Assembly: GCF_019393635.1 (NCBI RefSeq)
Contig: NC_057862.1
Span: 674,443,814-674,507,813, forward strand
Direction: 5' to 3'
Origin: Dromiciops gliroides
Taxonomy: Eukaryota; Chordata; Mammalia; Microbiotheria; Microbiotheriidae
Length of the DNA stretch: 64,000 bases
Notes under the pieces: model-generated
Told to the model about the DNA's origin: nothing
The model's input: only the letters and a program-made list of their open reading frames with translations
Database searches by the model: none
In this document: piece after piece, positions 46,178 through 56,599 of the stretch
Numbering within the stretch: the stretch's first letter is position 1
Layout: every line of letters starts with the position of its first letter
Position numbers and translations under genes: made by a program

Positions 46178-46330
46178 TTTTTTTTAATGTTTTTGGTGAG
46201 GCAGTTGGGGTTAAGTGACTTGCCTAAGGTCACACAGCTAGTAAGCGTCAAGTGTCTGAAGCCAGATTTGAACTCAGGTCCTCCTGACTCCAGGGCCAGT
46301 GCTCTATCCACTGTGGCACCTAGCTTCCCC
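46178..46330 (-). mobile_element. tRNA-derived SINE
   Basis: Inverted SINE with T8 start, 'gaggcagttggggttaagtgac' and head 'ctatccactgtggcacctagc'. Flanking TTCATCTTT repeats at both ends (46169 and 46331). Confidence 0.9.
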
Positions 46331-46334
46331 TTCA

Positions 46335-46412
46335 TCTTTGTATTTTAAACCAACCACCCAGCATTGGGCCTGGCATATCAAAAGCGATTAATAAATATCT
46401 ATTGATTGACTG
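46335..46412 (+). mobile_element. L2 3' end
   Basis: 'cagcattgggcctggcatatc...attaataaatatctattgattgac'. Confidence 0.6.
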
Positions 46413-46644
46413 GTCATTTGATATGTGGACACTCTTGAAGGGGGTGGTGAGTGTGGCCCAGGAACCCGGTTCCCAGCCTCAGACAGGACATGGGGAATCT
46501 GGCATGTAGGGATCAGGGGAAGCCATTGAAGGTGAAACCACAGGGCATCTCCATTCCCTCAGTGAAAAGTGACCATAAGGGACCTTTTCCCCACTGGGGA
46601 GTCCCAAGATTAAGATGGAAATAAGACCAGGAAGGAGAGCCCTA

Positions 46645-46850
46645 GAATGGTATAAATGGAAGGAACCTGGGAGATCATCTACTCTGACCTCGTTGTGTAG
46701 ATGATGAAACTGACCCTCGGAATGACTAAGGGACTTGTCCAGAGTCACCCATCTCAAGTCCCTTTGTCTCTTTCCTTGTCCGAGGCTTCATTTCCTCCTC
46801 TGTTAAATGAGGGGGAGACATCCCTCTGGCTCTATTCTGTGAGTCTGTGG
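46645..46850. mobile_element. MIR (-) next to MIR (+) fragment
   Basis: 46645-46760 inverted ('gtagatgatgaaactgaccc', 'gtccagagtcaccc'). 46770-46850 plus ('aggcttcatttcctcctctgttaaatgagg'). Confidence 0.6.
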
Positions 46851-47380
46851 AAGAGGAGAGAATCCTGCTCTTAGAAGGGGAAGATGCTCACCGAGCTGAG
46901 GAGATTTAATGGGACTTCTTGAGAGCCCGTTGAACATTCCCTTTAATGAAGCAGTTTGCCAGGCTTTTGGAGAAGAGACCGGGATCAACGTGAAGCGTCT
47001 TTCTGTCTCCTACCTCCATCCCCTACCATGTTTCCTGTCTACAAATGCAGATCAGCCATTCTCCCTCAGCACTCTCTCTCCCAAGCACGCTCAAAAATCA
47101 TCCACTTTCTAGGCTCTCTCTAAGGGCAGCAGCTGAACAGCCTAGACCGAGGGCTGAGGCGAGAGCCTGGACTCAGAGGGGAGGGATCACGGTCATGGCC
47201 CCTATTCTATCCTCTATTCCTCGGGAGGATTCCTAAGTCCTTCCCTCTCCCAGACTAGTTGTGTAACCCTTGTGTAGACCTCCTGAAATTCACCAAGCTC
47301 CCATCCCAAACCTTCAGGGACTGCATTTCTATATGCTCCAAACAATTTGCTGAAGTAATAACTAAACAGAGAGAGACAGA

Positions 47381-48570
47381 GAGGCAGAGACAGAGACAGA
47401 GAGAGACAGACAGACAGAGAGACAGATACAGAGAGAGACAGAGATACAGATACAGAGAGACAGAGACAGACAGAGACACAGAGAGACAGACAGAGACAAA
47501 GACAGAGATACAGATACAGAGAGAGACAAGACAGAGACAGACAGAGACACAGAGATACAGAGACAGAGACAGAGACAGACAGAGAGACAGAGATACAGAG
47601 ACAGAGACACAGAGAGACAGACAGAAAGACAGAGACAGAGAAAGACAGAGATACAGATACAGAGAGAGACAGAGATACAGATACAGAGAGAAACAGAGAT
47701 ACAGATACAGGGAGAGACAAGACAGAGACAGACAGAGACACAGAGAGGCAGAGACAGAGACAGACAGAGACACAGATACAGAGAGACAGAGACAGACAGA
47801 GACACAGAGAGACAGACAGAAAGACAGAGACAGAGAAAGAGATACAGATACAGAGAGAGACAAGACAGAGACAGACAGAGACACAGAGAGGCAGAGACAG
47901 AGACAGACAGAGACAGACAGACAGAGAGACAGATACAGAGAGAGACAGAGATACAGATACAGAGAGACAGAGACAGACAGAGACACAGAGAGACAGACAG
48001 AGACAGAGAAAGACAGAGATACAGATACAGAGAGAGACAAGACAGACAGACAGAGACACAGAGATACAGAGACAGAGACAGACAGAGACAGAGATACAGA
48101 GATAGAGACACAGAGAGACAGACAGAAAGACAGAGACAGAGAAAGACAGAGATACAGATACAGAGAGAGACAGAGATACAGATACAGAGAGAGACAAGAC
48201 AGAGACAGACAGAGACACAGAGAGGCAGAGACAGAGACAGACAGAGAGACAGATACAGAGAGAGACAGAGATACAGATACAGAGAGACAGAGACAGACAG
48301 AGACACAGAGAGACAGACAGAAAGACAGAGACAGAGAAAGAGATACAGATACAGAGAGAGACAAGACAGAGACAGACAGAGACACAGAGAGGCAGAGACA
48401 GAGACAGACAGAGACAGACAGACAGAGAGACAGATACAGAGAGAGACAGAGATACAGATACAGAGAGACAGAGACAGACAGAGACACAGAGAGACAGACA
48501 GAAAGACAGACAGAGAAAGACAGAGATACAGATACAGAGAGAGACAGAGATACAGAGACACAGAGAGACA
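47381..48570. repeat. (GACAGA)-type satellite with higher-order structure
   Basis: About 1.19 kb of GACAGA/GATACA/GAGACA words, open in several frames on both strands. The landmark GACAAGACAG recurs at 47525, 47716, 47859, 48036, 48193 and 48360 (spacing 191, 143, 177, 157, 167). Subunits three apart resemble each other most, giving a C-A-B-C-A-B-C pattern with a ~480-510-bp period. Confidence 0.9.
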
Positions 48571-48594
48571 GAGTGGGGCAGATGGGCATTTTAG

Positions 48595-49115
48595 ATAACC
48601 AGTGTGGAGTAATAAATAGCATGCTGGACTTCTGGGTAAGGAAAATGTGAGCCCCAATCCTACCTGACACCCACAAGCAGGGGTGTGGTAGAAATAGAAG
48701 AATTTTTAAGAGCCAATTGCTAAATGTTCATTCTGAGCATTTGTACCTCATAAATCACCAAAAAAGTGATATAAATCAGGGTTTGGTTTATTGTTTTATT
48801 GATTATCTGGACTTTAAAAAGTGACGGAGAAAATTTTACTAATGTAAATTAAACTCAAAGATATGATCTACAAATTTTTTTTTAAAAATTTTCTGGAGAG
48901 CCACTTGTTAAATATTTACCAGCACACCAGTACTTATAGTCCTGGGCAAATCATATAATTTTGCCAATCCTCAGTTTCCAGGGTAGAGAGGGGGATGATA
49001 CCTATAGTCCTTACTTTACAGGGTTGTAGGGAATCTCACATGAGATAATGTATGTAAAGTGCTTTGTAAATCTTGAAATGCTATGTAAATATCTGTTAAT
49101 ATCATTCTGCAGTGG
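48595..49115 (+). mobile_element. MIR split by a probable hAT MITE
   Basis: MIR head at 48595-48670 ('aataaatagcatgctggacttctggg') and 3' part at 48935-49115 ('tcctgggcaaatcatataattttgcc', 'gagataatgtatgtaaagtgctttg'). The ~250-bp gap is the next entry. Confidence 0.65.
48678..48930. mobile_element. Probable hAT-type MITE
   Basis: Ends CAGGGGTGTGGTAGAAATA and the inverse of CTGGTGTGCTGGTAAATAT are imperfect inverted repeats. The interior is A/T-rich. It sits at the point where the MIR is split. The 8-bp TSD is decayed, so this rests on the termini and the MIR break. Confidence 0.5.
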
Positions 49116-49159
49116 CCTTCTGGAGACCATGCTCCTGCAGGGGTAGCCTTCCAAAAAGA

Positions 49160-49525
49160 CACAGCCTTCCATAGAATCATGGGATTTAAAACTGGAATAA
49201 AATTTAGAGATAATCTAATCCAAACCTACACTGGCCACCATTTTACAGAAAATAAAACTGAGGGGGCAGCTAGGTGGTGCAGTGGATAGAGCACCGACCC
49301 TGGATTCAGGAGAACCTGAGTTCAAATACGGCCTCAGACCCTTGACACTTACTAGCTGTGTGACCCTGGGCAAGTCACTTAACCCCAGTTGCCTCACCAA
49401 AAAATAAATAAATAAATAAAAGAAAACTGAGGCCCAAAAAAGTGAATGCCTTCTTCAAGGTCTCAGAACTAATAACAGAATTGTTATTGGTCTCTCTGAC
49501 TCCTAAACTCATGTTCTTTCCTTTC
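49160..49525 (-). mobile_element. MIR carrying a SINE
   Basis: 'taatctaatccaaacctacac...cattttacagaaaataaaactgagg' continues after the SINE as 'aaaactgaggcccaaaaaag...tctctgactcctaaactc'. Confidence 0.75.
49264..49422 (+). mobile_element. Young tRNA-derived SINE
   Basis: A box TGGTGCAGTGG; tail (AAAT)5. TSD AAAACTGAGG at 49254-49263 and 49423-49432. Confidence 0.93.
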
Positions 49526-49549
49526 TAATATTTTTCTTAGGCCCCTTGT

Positions 49550-49900
49550 GCACCAAGATCATAAATCTAAAGCTGGAAGAGAGGGCAGAGGCTGCTTAGT
49601 CCAACCTCCTTATTTTACAAAAGAGGAAACTAAGGGGGCAGCTAGATGGCGCAGTGGTAAAGCACCGGCCCTGGATTCAGGAGGACCTGAGTTCAAATCC
49701 GGCCTCAGACACTTGACACTTACTAGCTGTGTGACCCTGGGCAAGTTACTTAACCCTCATTGCCCTGCAAAAAAAAAAAAGAGGAAACTGAGTCACGGGG
49801 AGGTTATGTCATTTGTCCAAGGTCACATCAGTGGTAATCATAAGAGATGAGATGTGAATCCAGGCTCTCTGACTTCAGAAGTAGGGCCGCTGTGCCACGC
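49550..49900 (-). mobile_element. MIR carrying a SINE
   Basis: 'ataaatctaaagctggaagagagggc...gtccaacctccttattttacaaaagaggaaactaag' and, after the SINE, 'gaggaaactgagtcacggggagg...ccaggctctctgac'. Confidence 0.75.
49635..49779 (+). mobile_element. Young tRNA-derived SINE
   Basis: A box TGGCGCAGTGG, B-box-like GTTCAAATCCGG, poly(A) tail. TSD AGAGGAAACT(A/G)AG flanks it (49622 and 49780). Confidence 0.93.
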
Positions 49901-50284
49901 TAAGCTCCAAGCTAGCGTGTGGACTTGGTGGAAGTTGGGCCTGGAATCCCTGGGACAGATGCAGGGCACCTCCAAGACCTGTCCTCCTGGCTAGGGGATA
50001 AGGGGAAGACTCTCCCAGCTAGGCAGCCCCATATCTCAGGCAGGCTCCCCAGGGAACCATCAGCAAATTTGGGAAGTGGCTATTGAGGAACAATACTTCA
50101 CTATGCAACAGCCACAGAGTGATCCAAAGACAGGAATAAATTCTAGAAGAAAACAACAGGAATCCTGCCTGAAGGCAGGGGGATAGCCAATATGACCTCT
50201 CAAGTCATCTCCAACCTGAGAATTCGAAAATACTAGGACAGGACCCCGAACATGCCTGGTTATCATGGGCTTGGTTCTTTTCCC

Positions 50285-50510
50285 TCTTCCCCCTCCCCCC
50301 ACCATTCAATTCAATTCAATTCAATCCAAGAAATATTAATTAAGCACCTACTGTGTGACAGACCAGAGGTGGCATGGGTAGTAGATAGAAAGCCAGTCTT
50401 GGCATCTGTAAGACCTGGGTTCAGGTCTTGCCTCCGGCACATCCTGCCTGTGTAACCCTGGGCAAGTCACTTAACTCTCAGTGACTCTCAAGAAGCTCTC
50501 TGAGGATATT
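50285..50510. mobile_element. (AATTC)n, L2 (-) end, MIR (+)
   Basis: 50305-50325 short ATTCA pentamer run; 50325-50372 inverted L2 end ('attaattaagcacctactgtgtgac'); 50372-50510 MIR ('gacctgggttcaggtcttgcc', 'gtgtaaccctgggcaagtcac'). Confidence 0.7.
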
Positions 50511-50591
50511 GGCTGCAGAGAAGTTGCTGACACACATGGATTGGTAGCAAAAAATGGTCATTCTAGTTTTTTTTTTTAAAGTGTGTGAGTT

Positions 50592-50740
50592 GGGGCAGCT
50601 AGATGGCGCAGTGGATAGAGCACTGGCCCTGGAGTCAGGAGTACCTGAGTTCAGATCTGGTCTCAGACACTTAACACTTACTAGCTGTGTGACCCTGGGC
50701 AAGTCACTTAACCCCAATTGCCTCACCAAAAAAAAAAAAA
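50592..50740 (+). mobile_element. Young tRNA-derived SINE
   Basis: A box TGGCGCAGTGG, B-box-like GTTCAGATCTGG, A15 tail. TSD AAG(T/C)GTGTGAGTT at 50579-50591 and 50741-50753. Confidence 0.93.
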
Positions 50741-50754
50741 AAGCGTGTGAGTTA

Positions 50755-51010
50755 CTGTATTGTCCCTGGACAAAAAAGAAAACAGTCCTGTCCTCAAAAG
50801 GCTTACATTCCAATGAGAGGACCCACGTGCTCACAGATAGACAAAGACAAAATGATTCAAAGATAATTCAAGAGGAGAAGAGGGCTCTGACTTGGGGGGA
50901 TCTGGAATGGTCTGCCAGAGGAGGTGCTATCTCAGCTGGGCTTTGAGGGAGGTGAGGGAGGCAAGGAGATGGAGGGGAGGAGGGAGTGTAGACAAGCAGT
51001 GTTTGTGTGC
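50755..51010 (-). mobile_element. L2 segment
   Basis: 'cctgtcctcaaaaggcttacattccaatgag', 'ggtctgccagaggaggtgc' and 'tcagctgggctttgaggg'. Confidence 0.65.
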
Positions 51011-51499
51011 CCTCTTTCTCTTAAGGAGAGCTCCCAGATTAGCAGGAGGGGCAAAGCAGGATGGGAGCTAGAAGGGATGACTCACAGCCATGAGTCAGGC
51101 AACAGAAGAAGACAGGATATGACCAAGAGCCCCAGTGCATATGTCAGAGTCTCCATGTTTGCAGGAAATCAGCGAAGGGAGAGATGGGGCTGGACCAGGG
51201 GAGCGTGGGAAGGCCGCCTGGGGGTTGTGGGCCTTTGATCTGGGGGCCCTGAAGGACAGGGGAGATTGCGATGCTATAGGGGCAGAGCAGCAGTGCAGGA
51301 CAGGAGAAAACTCCAGGGGAAGGGAGGACACAGACAGAAGGGTCCCAATGGCTTCAACCTCTGTGAGAGTTGGTGCCTGCTCCAGAATGAATGCAGGGAT
51401 GCAGGGTCATTACCTGCGCCTTGTGGTTAGAGATCAGCGCCTCTCCTGAGGCTTTCAAAAGAGACTCTCCAGAGCCCCTGGGGCTACTTAGCTCAAGTC

Positions 51500-51660
51500 A
51501 GAGTCACATAATGGAGAAGATCCCTGACTTGGAGTCAGGGGACCTGGGTTCAAATTCTGACTCTCCTGTGTGACCTCAAGCAAGTCACTGAACTTATCTG
51601 ACCTTTGACCACCTCAGTTGTAAAATGAATGAGTTGAACCAACATCTAAATCTAATAATT
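51500..51660 (+). mobile_element. MIR SINE
   Basis: 'gacttggagtcaggggacctgggttcaaattctgac', 'gtgtgacctcaagcaagtcac' and 'cacctcagttgtaaaatgaatg'. Confidence 0.8.
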
Positions 51661-51661
51661 A

Positions 51662-51860
51662 CTAACATCTAAAGGGTGGTGTTGTTCAAAAATCTAAACG
51701 TGGGTTCTAATCTGCCCCTCCCCCAGTTTTGGGGGGAAACTGGCTAAAATCACTAATAAATTCACCAAGAGTTTAGGCTTTTAAGGGTTTATTAAAAGAT
51801 ATATTATAAGATAGTGAAGAGAGAAAAATTAAGAACAGATTCCTTATAGCATGAGATGAG
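51662..51860 (-). mobile_element. Possible LTR-like fragment
   Basis: 'ggtggtgttgttcaaaaatc', 'ttttggggggaaactggc' and two inverted AATAAA (TTTATT) motifs. It begins like the sequence at 55340 ('ctaacatct'). Assignment is weak; no viral coding sequence is seen. Confidence 0.25.
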
Positions 51861-51874
51861 AGAGAAAAAAGAAT

Positions 51875-52170
51875 GTGTGTGTGTGAGAGAGACAGACAGA
51901 CAGACAGAGACAGAGAGAGACAGAGAGACAGAGAGAGAGACAGAGACTAGGGACATCAGGGAAGGCTTCATGGAAGAAGTGGCTTTGAAGAAAGACAAGG
52001 ACCACAGAGGAAGAGTTGACAGAGACACAGAGAGACAGAGACAGAGAAAGACAGAGATACAGATACAGAGAGAGACACAGAGAGACAGACAGAAAGACAG
52101 AGACAGAGAGAGACACAGAAAGACAGAGATACAGATACAGAGAGAGACAGAGATACAGAGACAGAGGCGT
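51875..52170. repeat. Second (GACAGA)-type array
   Basis: (GACA/GAGA)n at 51875-51945 and 52015-52165, separated by ~70 nt of L2. It shares the exact word AGATACAGATACAGAGAGAG with the satellite at 47.4-48.6 kb. Confidence 0.9.
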
Positions 52171-52740
52171 GTACTAGGGAGGGGAATAGTTTGAACAAAC
52201 GAGCAGAGGCTCAAATGTCACACTTGAGGAAGAGAAGGTAATCCAACTTGACTGGAACATAGACTGGGCAAAGGGGAGCCCATAAAATAATGAAATAAGG
52301 CTTTGGGGGAGGTCAGGTTAGAGCCAGGCTGGAGAGCCTAAAATGCTAGACTGAGGAATTATATTTAAACCTGGAGGTAAGAGTGAGCCATAGAAGGTTT
52401 CAGAGGAGGGGAGTGGTGTGGTTAGACCTGTGACTTTGGCGGCTAGATACAAGGTGAATTGGAGAGGTGAGAGAGACTTCTGCTTCTGCAGGGAGACCCA
52501 ATGTAATGGTCCTGGGGACAAGTGATGAGGGCCTGAAGTAAGAAAACAGTTGTGTGAGATAAGAAGAGGTGATGGGTGCAGAAATCTTGTGGAAGTAGAA
52601 ACAAGAGGACTTGGTAACTGATTGGAGATGTTGAGCTGGGGAAAGAGAGTAAAGAGCCAGATGCCTCTGAGACAGAGCTGGAACTCGACATTATAAACCC
52701 AGAGCCAAGGTTCCCCAAATGTAACTGGATCGAGCAATAT
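51950..52740 (-). mobile_element. L2 segment hosting the repeat array
   Basis: 'catcagggaaggcttcatggaagaagtggctttgaag' lies left of the array. Right of it are 'ggtcaggttagagccaggctgg' and 'ggaggggagtggtgtggttagacc'. Confidence 0.6.
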
Positions 52741-52764
52741 GGGCTCTGTCCTCAGACTGACTTT

Positions 52765-52911
52765 TCATTTTATTTTATTTTTTAGATGCAATTGGGGTTA
52801 AGTGACTTGCCCAGGGTCACATAGCTAGTAAGTGTCTGAAGCTAGATTTGAACTCGGGTCCTCCTGACTCCAAGGCCAGTGCTCTATCCACTGGGCCACC
52901 TAGCTACCCCA
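52765..52911 (-). mobile_element. tRNA-derived SINE
   Basis: 'gcaattggggttaagtgacttgcccagggtc' and head 'ctatccactgggccacctagctacc'. Confidence 0.9.
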
Positions 52912-53069
52912 GGATCACCTTCTTAGATTAATTCAAGTGAGCACAATGAGAAGTCACTGCTATCGAGGTCACTTTGGGAGAGGTGGAGCCCCTGCTAGAG
53001 AGGTGGAGGAAGGAAGCTGCCATCTGGTGCCTTCCTGTTTTCATTCCTTGTTCTTGCTAATGAGGCGTT

Positions 53070-53190
53070 AAGCTATCAACACGTGTTTATTAAGTTTCTC
53101 CTGGGTACCAGGCTCTGTGCTAGGCAATGTGGAGATACAAAAACAAAAAGAAAAAATACAATTGACTCTGCAATTAAGGGAAGCTGTTTC
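53070..53190 (-). mobile_element. L2 3' end
   Basis: 'cgtgtttattaagtttctcctgggtaccaggctctgtgctaggcaatg'. Confidence 0.65.
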
Positions 53191-53344
53191 TAGCTATAGA
53201 AGAAGTACAGACGCTCTCAGCACTCTTTAAATTTGGATACCCTGGGAAGAAGCCCTAGCTGCCTCGGGCTTGTTATAGCTCTTCTTGAGCTTACAAACGT
53301 GGGTGACTAGAAGAATGATTAGTACCCTCAATCAAAATAAGGAA

Positions 53345-53765
53345 AAAGAGGTGGCACCATGGGCCTGAAGTGAGGAAAACCTGGGTTCAGATTCCGCCAT
53401 AGACTCTTTTTTTTTTTTTTTTTTGGTTTTGGTTTTGGTTTTTGTGGGGCAATGGGGGTTAAGTGACTTGCCCAGGGTCACACAGCTAGTAAGTGTCAAG
53501 TGTCTGGATTTGAACTCAGGTACTCCTGAATCCAGGGCCAGTGCTCTATCTACTGCGCCACCTAGCTGCCCCCGCCATAGACTCTTACTAGCTGTGTGAC
53601 CCTGGGCAAGTCTTTGAAAGTCTTACCAGCCTTGTTTTCTCATCTATAAAATGGGGATAATAATATGTCACAGGGCTCTTGTGAGGCTGAAACGACAGAA
53701 CATGTGTAAAGGGTTTGAGGAACCTTAAAGCACAATATAAATGCTAGCTACGGTTGTTGTTGTTG
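53345..53765 (+). mobile_element. MIR-type SINE split by a SINE (-)
   Basis: 'ggtggcaccatgggcctgaag...gggttcagattccgccatagactc' resumes after the insertion with 'ttactagctgtgtgaccctggg...tctataaaatggggataataatatg'. Confidence 0.8.
53409..53572 (-). mobile_element. Young tRNA-derived SINE
   Basis: Long T tail with (GGTTTT)n, core, head CACCTAGCTGCC. A perfect 14-bp TSD, CGCCATAGACTCTT, lies at 53395-53408 and 53573-53586. Confidence 0.95.
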
Positions 53766-54179
53766 TTATTCATGACTCCATAAAATGTTTCAGGACAACC
53801 AAAAATGCATCCGCAGGCAGCAGGCAGCTCCATGGGGGAAGGGTTTTGACTGACTTCATCAAGAATGGCAGCTTTTAATAGTAGCATGAGGCAAAACGGT
53901 TTTCGGTTTCAACCACTGATTAATGATTCTGGCTCTCCCAGGGCATGTGGGGAGGGCTTGTGGCCCCGGGGGGAATGTGTGCTGGCGGAGTACCCTGAAT
54001 GTTTCCAGGGGGACAGAGGGGAAAATCCTACCCTCGCTTGTACTCTTCACGGGCAATAAGGGCATCATCCCTGATCCCTCTTTCCCAGAACATAGCCTCT
54101 GAACTGTGAACTAATCACTGGGGATGGGCTACCCTGAACCATCCCCACTCCCTCCCTCTGCTGATTCGTCCTTGAATGA

Positions 54180-54560
54180 ATTAATGAAAAAGCATGTCTG
54201 AAGCACCTACTAGGTTCCAAATACCATGCTAACTGCCAAGTATATGGAAAGGAGAGGAGAGAAGAGGAGAGGAGAGGGGAGGGGAGGGGAGGGGATGAAA
54301 GAAAAAAGAACAGAAAAGAAAAGAAAAGAAATAGTCCCAAGAGCAGCTAGATGGTACAGTGGATAAAGCACTGGCCTTAGGTTCAGGAGAACCTGAGTTC
54401 AAATCTGGTCTCAGACACTTGACACTTACTAGCTCTGTGACCCTGGGCAAGTCACTTAACCCTCATTGTCCTGAAAAAAGAAAAAAGAAAAAAAAAGAAT
54501 CCTATGAAAAGAGATAGTTCTTGCTCTCAAGGGCTTCACATTCTGACTGGAATGTACAAC
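54180..54560 (-). mobile_element. L2 3' end with (GGAGA)n and SINE inserted
   Basis: 'gcatgtctgaagcacctactaggttccaaataccatgc' then GGAGA/GGGGA repeats (54245-54335), SINE, then 'tcttgctctcaagggcttcacattctgac'. Confidence 0.7.
54341..54497 (+). mobile_element. tRNA-derived SINE
   Basis: 'gagcagctagatggtacagtgg' head, B-box-like GTTCAAATCTGG, A-rich tail with GAAAAAA words. Confidence 0.9.
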
Positions 54561-55190
54561 ACATATAAAATGAGTTCACCTGAGGCCCAGGAACCTTAGA
54601 GTACACCAGCAGATCATACAATATAGCAGCCAGTCAATTGGTAAAGCCCAAAGGACTTCAGGATGCAGGGGAAAGTTAGATGGGAAGACAAGCTCACCGT
54701 CCATTTCACTAGAAGACTTATGGGTGATTCCCAGCTCATCCACATGGAATGAATAGCCATGATACCCTTCCTATCTGGCTGACCCAGGTGGGATCTGTGC
54801 AGACAGAGGAGGCCCAGGAAAAAGGCTAGGGGGAAGGTGCCCTACCCACCACCCCCAGAAGTATTTTCCCATTCTCCTTGTAAGGTGCAATGTCCTATCA
54901 CTTTTATAGCTTATGTGTAGGGCCATATGGGTTTGTCTAAAGGCAACCTGCAGGAATGTTCAAATAAAAATCTCTGGAATCTCATGCACCCCTCTCCAAG
55001 AGGTAATTTCATTCCTGCCCAGAGGGTAGCAGGAGATTGGAGTCATGAGGCTGGTGCTTTTTTCTCCTCAAAGAGTGGGTACTAGACTTGAATTAGATCT
55101 CTCTAAATATTCCTATTCTAGGAAAGATGCTTTCATTCTTAGCTTCAAGTCACTGTCCTGGTCACTAGCCCTTAAAAGGGAAGGGTTAAG

Positions 55191-55326
55191 GGCAAGTAGG
55201 TGGCACAGCAGATAGAGCACCAGCCCTGGAGTCAGGAGTACCTGAGTTCAAATCCAGCCTCAGACACTTGACAACTTACTAGCTGTGTGATCCTGGGTAA
55301 GTCACTTAACCCCAATTGCCTCACAA
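55191..55326 (+). mobile_element. Young tRNA-derived SINE
   Basis: 'gggcaagtaggtggcacagcagatagagc' head. A perfect 15-bp TSD, AAAAGGGAAGGGTTA, lies at 55176-55190 and 55327-55341. Confidence 0.94.
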
Positions 55327-55559
55327 AAAAGGGAAGGGTTACCACACTAACATCTGGAGGCTTGACTCCACTCCACCAAATGCTAGTTATGAAAAGGCTA
55401 CCGCAAATACTTAATGAGGAACAAATCCATTTATCCAAGTAGATAGCAACCAGAACTCAGAGTAGGTATACAGATTAGAATATAGCAAATAACACACAGA
55501 GTGAATAACTGGGAATAACTAGCCACCTGGGAGTTAGTTGTCTCATCTGAAGAGTGGGG

Positions 55560-56152
55560 GGAGACAGAGAGACCCAGAGGTAGAGAAAGACAGAGAGAGA
55601 GGAGGGAGGGAGGGAGGGGGGGGGGGGAGAGAGAGAGAGAGAAGATGAGAAATAGAAAGAGGGAGAGAGAAAAAGAGATTGAGGGAGAGAAAAAATGAAA
55701 GGAGATGAGAGAGAAAAACAGAGAAAGAGATAATGAGAGAAAAGGGGGAAAATGAGAGAGAAAGAGGGAAAGAGCAAGAAAAAAGAAATAAGAGAAAATG
55801 AGAGAAAGAGGATGAAAGAGAAAATGAGAGGGAAAGTGGGAAAGAGAGAATGGGAAAGACGGGGAGAGAAAGTATGAGAGACGGGGTGAGAGAGAATAAG
55901 AGAAAGGGGATGAGAGATAATGAGATAGATGGAGAAAGAAAGGGGGAGAGGGAGAGAGAAAGAGAAAAAGAAAAAGAAACAAAGAGAATAAAAAAGAATG
56001 AGAGGATGAGAGAGAGGGAGAGAGAATGAGAGATGTAGGAAGACAATGAAAGAGAGAAAATGAGAGGGGGGAAGGAGGGAGAGGGAAGGAGACAGAGAAG
56101 GGGGAGAGGGAGAGAAAGAGGGAGAGGGAGAGGACAAGAGAGGCAGAGAGAG

Positions 56153-56228
<76 letters not shown>
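55560..56228. repeat. GA-rich polypurine array ending in (GA)n
   Basis: About 670 nt of purine-rich sequence built of GAGAGA, AATGAGAGAGAAA and GGGGAGAG words, with a pure GA run at about 56160-56217 and a G11 run near 55617. Minus-strand frames of up to 234 codons (Ser/Leu/Phe-rich) are artefacts. Confidence 0.93.
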
Positions 56229-56599
56229 ATGTATCAGTCTCCCTCAAGGGGAATTCCTCTATCTCTAAAGAGGCAAATTGGAATTCAGAGACATATTGAG
56301 GTTCCTACACATCTGCTGCTTATTAAGGTCTTTTCTCCTTCTCCAGTACACTATCTCTGAAGCAAGCTTTGGGATCATGTGTGTTCTCTCAAACCAAAAA
56401 AAAGGTCTCATCTCCCAGGTTCTCACCAACATCACCTCTCATATAGAAACACAGCTTCAAGTGATCATTCTCTCCACCGGAGAGAAGAACCTTCTGCAAA
56501 CACACCAGGTTAAACCCTGGGTAACACCCTGTTTGTGAGTAGAGCAGTTAGAGTTAGGGGTCAGTCTGTGGCCAGAGGCAGGAGTTATTCCTCCATCTG

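Noticed and set aside
47214..48676. Open frames of 334-473 codons on both strands over the satellite
   Set aside because: Pure consequence of GACAGA-type repeats lacking stop words; Arg/Asp/Thr or Ser/Leu/Cys-only translations.
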